Shown here: positions 6,458-7,728 of the stretch, piece after piece
How the letters are laid out: the number at the start of each line of letters is the position of its first letter
Position numbering within the stretch: the first letter of the stretch is position 1
NCBI GenBank assembly: GCA_047603135.1
Contig: JBLKOW010000050.1
Span: 1-7,728 of the forward strand
Direction of reading: 5' to 3'
DNA from: JACJVV01 sp047603135
Lineage (GTDB): Archaea > Nanobdellota > Nanobdellia > Woesearchaeales > JACJVV01
Length of the DNA: 7,728 nucleotides
The notes under the pieces: model-generated
Told to the model about the DNA's origin: nothing
Seen by the model: only the letters and a program-made list of their open reading frames with translations
Databases searched by the model: none
Position numbers and translations under genes: made by a program

Positions 6458-7728
6458 ATGTATGAAAAATCATTGTTTATATTTCGTCGAGATTTACGTA
6501 CTCAGGATAATAATGGTTTAATTCAAGCTTTGCGTATGTCTAAAGTTGTTCTTCCTTGTTTTATTTTTGATGAGCGACAAATTGGAAATCATCCTTACAG
6601 AAGTGTTCCAGCATTTCAGTTTATGATTGAGTCTCTTGAAGATTTGGAAAATGATTTAAAAAAGCGCAAAGCAACGCTATTTTTCTTTAAAGGAATTTCT
6701 GAGAAAGTTATTGAAAGATTGCTTAAGACTGAAAACATTTCTGCAGTATTTTGTAATGCTGATTATACTCCTTTTAGTAAGGAGCGAGATATGGCGATTG
6801 CCGATGTATGTAAGGCACATAATGTATCATTTCATACATATGATGATTGTTTAATCCTTCAGCCAGAGAAAACACTTAAGCCAGATGGAACTCCTTATAC
6901 AGTCTTTACACCGTTTTATAAGCGTGCAGTTAAGGAAAAAGTAGCTGAGCCTGTAAAAAATGACTATATAAATTATACTTCATCATGTACATGGAAAGAT
7001 GCTTTTGTTACACTCAAAGAAATTCTTCCTTTGCGTAAAAAGTATGCAGTGAAAGGTGGAAGGGAAGAAGCACTTCGTGTTTTAGAAAACTCAAAAGCGT
7101 ATATGAATTATAAGGAGGTACGTGATTTTCCCTCACGTGATGCCACTACAAAATTATCTGCTCACCATAAATTTGGCACCGTTTCGATGAGAGAATCATA
7201 TCATGCTATTGCAAAAAATTGTGGTACATTTCACACACTTATTCAAGAATTATTTTGGCATGATTTTTTCACTCTAATAGGTATGCGTTTCCCTCATGTG
7301 TATCATAAATCATTTCATGAGAAATATGATAAACTTAAGTGGGAAGCTAATGATGCTTATTTTAAGGCATGGTGCGAAGGTAAAACAGGATTTCCTATTG
7401 TGGACGCTGGTATGCGTCAATTAAATGAAAATGGATATATGCACAACCGTGTACGAATGATTGTTGCATCATTTTTGACCAAAGATTTGCTTGTTGATTG
7501 GCGAAAGGGTGAGCGGTATTTTGCACAAAAATTAATTGATTATGATCCTGCAGTAAATAATGGAAATTGGCAGTGGGCAGCATCCACTGGATGCGATGCA
7601 CAGCCTTATTTTAGAATCTTTAATCCTTGGCTTCAACAACAACGTTTTGACAAGTCTTGCGAATATATTAAACGCTGGGTTCCTGAATTGCGTGATATTT
7701 TGCCAGAGGTCATTCATGAAATATATGA
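6458..7728 (+). CDS. phr: Class I CPD DNA photolyase (3' end beyond the window)
   Basis: Light-driven flavoenzyme that splits cyclobutane pyrimidine dimers. The reading frame is open for 423 codons and leaves the window without a stop; E. coli PhrB has 472 residues, so perhaps 30-50 are missing. The N-terminal antenna domain begins LFIFRRDLRTQDN (6-18), and YTVFTPFYK (147-155) precedes the linker. The FAD domain has the LSAHHKFGTVSMRE block (233-246), ELFWHDFF (264-271, with E264 and W267 equal to E. coli E274 and W277), FPIVDAGMRQL (312-322), MHNRVRM (328-334) and NNGNWQW (367-373) with N367. The electron-transfer tryptophan triad is intact: W305, W348, W371. W373 and M334 also match the CPD enzyme, so a (6-4) photolyase or cryptochrome is less likely. 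The E. coli MTHF-antenna ligands N108 and E109 are replaced by F106 and S107, so the antenna is probably another cofactor or absent. The ATG at 6458 is fixed by the TATA spacing and the motif that follows. Confidence 0.93.
   Translation, partial: MYEKSLFIFRRDLRTQDNNGLIQALRMSKVVLPCFIFDERQIGNHPYRSVPAFQFMIESLEDLENDLKKRKATLFFFKGISEKVIERLLKTENISAVFCNADYTPFSKERDMAIADVCKAHNVSFHTYDDCLILQPEKTLKPDGTPYTVFTPFYKRAVKEKVAEPVKNDYINYTSSCTWKDAFVTLKEILPLRKKYAVKGGREEALRVLENSKAYMNYKEVRDFPSRDATTKLSAHHKFGTVSMRESYHAIAKNCGTFHTLIQELFWHDFFTLIGMRFPHVYHKSFHEKYDKLKWEANDAYFKAWCEGKTGFPIVDAGMRQLNENGYMHNRVRMIVASFLTKDLLVDWRKGERYFAQKLIDYDPAVNNGNWQWAASTGCDAQPYFRIFNPWLQQQRFDKSCEYIKRWVPELRDILPEVIHEIY

Noticed and set aside
7395..7717. 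Two - strand open frames (7395-7601 and 7532-7717)
   Set aside because: They are antisense to the most conserved FAD-binding part of the photolyase and overlap each other; the + strand frame is clearly the gene.
1..7728. tRNA, rRNA, CRISPR array, insertion sequence or toxin-antitoxin pair
   Set aside because: I looked for cloverleaf-type segments, regularly spaced repeats, transposase motifs and terminal inverted repeats and saw none.

Overview
The window is AT-rich and reads as archaeal, probably from a small-genome DPANN-type lineage; that placement is an inference from gene content. Pointers to Archaea are an AbrB-PhoU regulator of the archaeal type, an archaeal ZPR1 protein, a full-length derivative of an archaeal family B DNA polymerase, and promoters of archaeal design. 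At two genes a TATA octamer is centred 26.5 bp upstream of the start codon, the geometry of leaderless transcripts, and no convincing Shine-Dalgarno sequences are seen.

Left half, + strand: an AbrB/PhoU-like regulator (1-909), a 526-residue protein-kinase-like protein of unknown role (961-2541), and ZPR1 (best start 2671, ending 3210). The right half holds genome-maintenance genes. On the - strand a RadC/JAMM protein (6221-5505) is followed after 20 bp by a 754-residue family B DNA polymerase homologue (5484-3220). This homologue converges on ZPR1 with 9 bp between the stop codons. Divergent from radC, across a 236-bp AT-rich spacer, lies a class I CPD photolyase (6458 to the window end), cut off before its stop codon.

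The most notable object is the polymerase homologue. It aligns over its whole length with archaeal PolB, yet every catalytic motif I can align (Exo I, II and III, YxGG, Pol A, Pol B, Pol C) has lost its key residues. The open frame is intact. The N-terminal domain, the KKRY element, the thumb and a C-terminal PCNA-binding (PIP-box) motif are kept. This looks like a non-enzymatic, clamp-associated DNA-binding protein that evolved from a replicative polymerase. Its co-orientation with radC and the neighbouring photolyase suggest a role in DNA damage handling, which is inference. A second item of interest is the protein-kinase-like protein, whose N- and C-terminal extensions I do not recognise.
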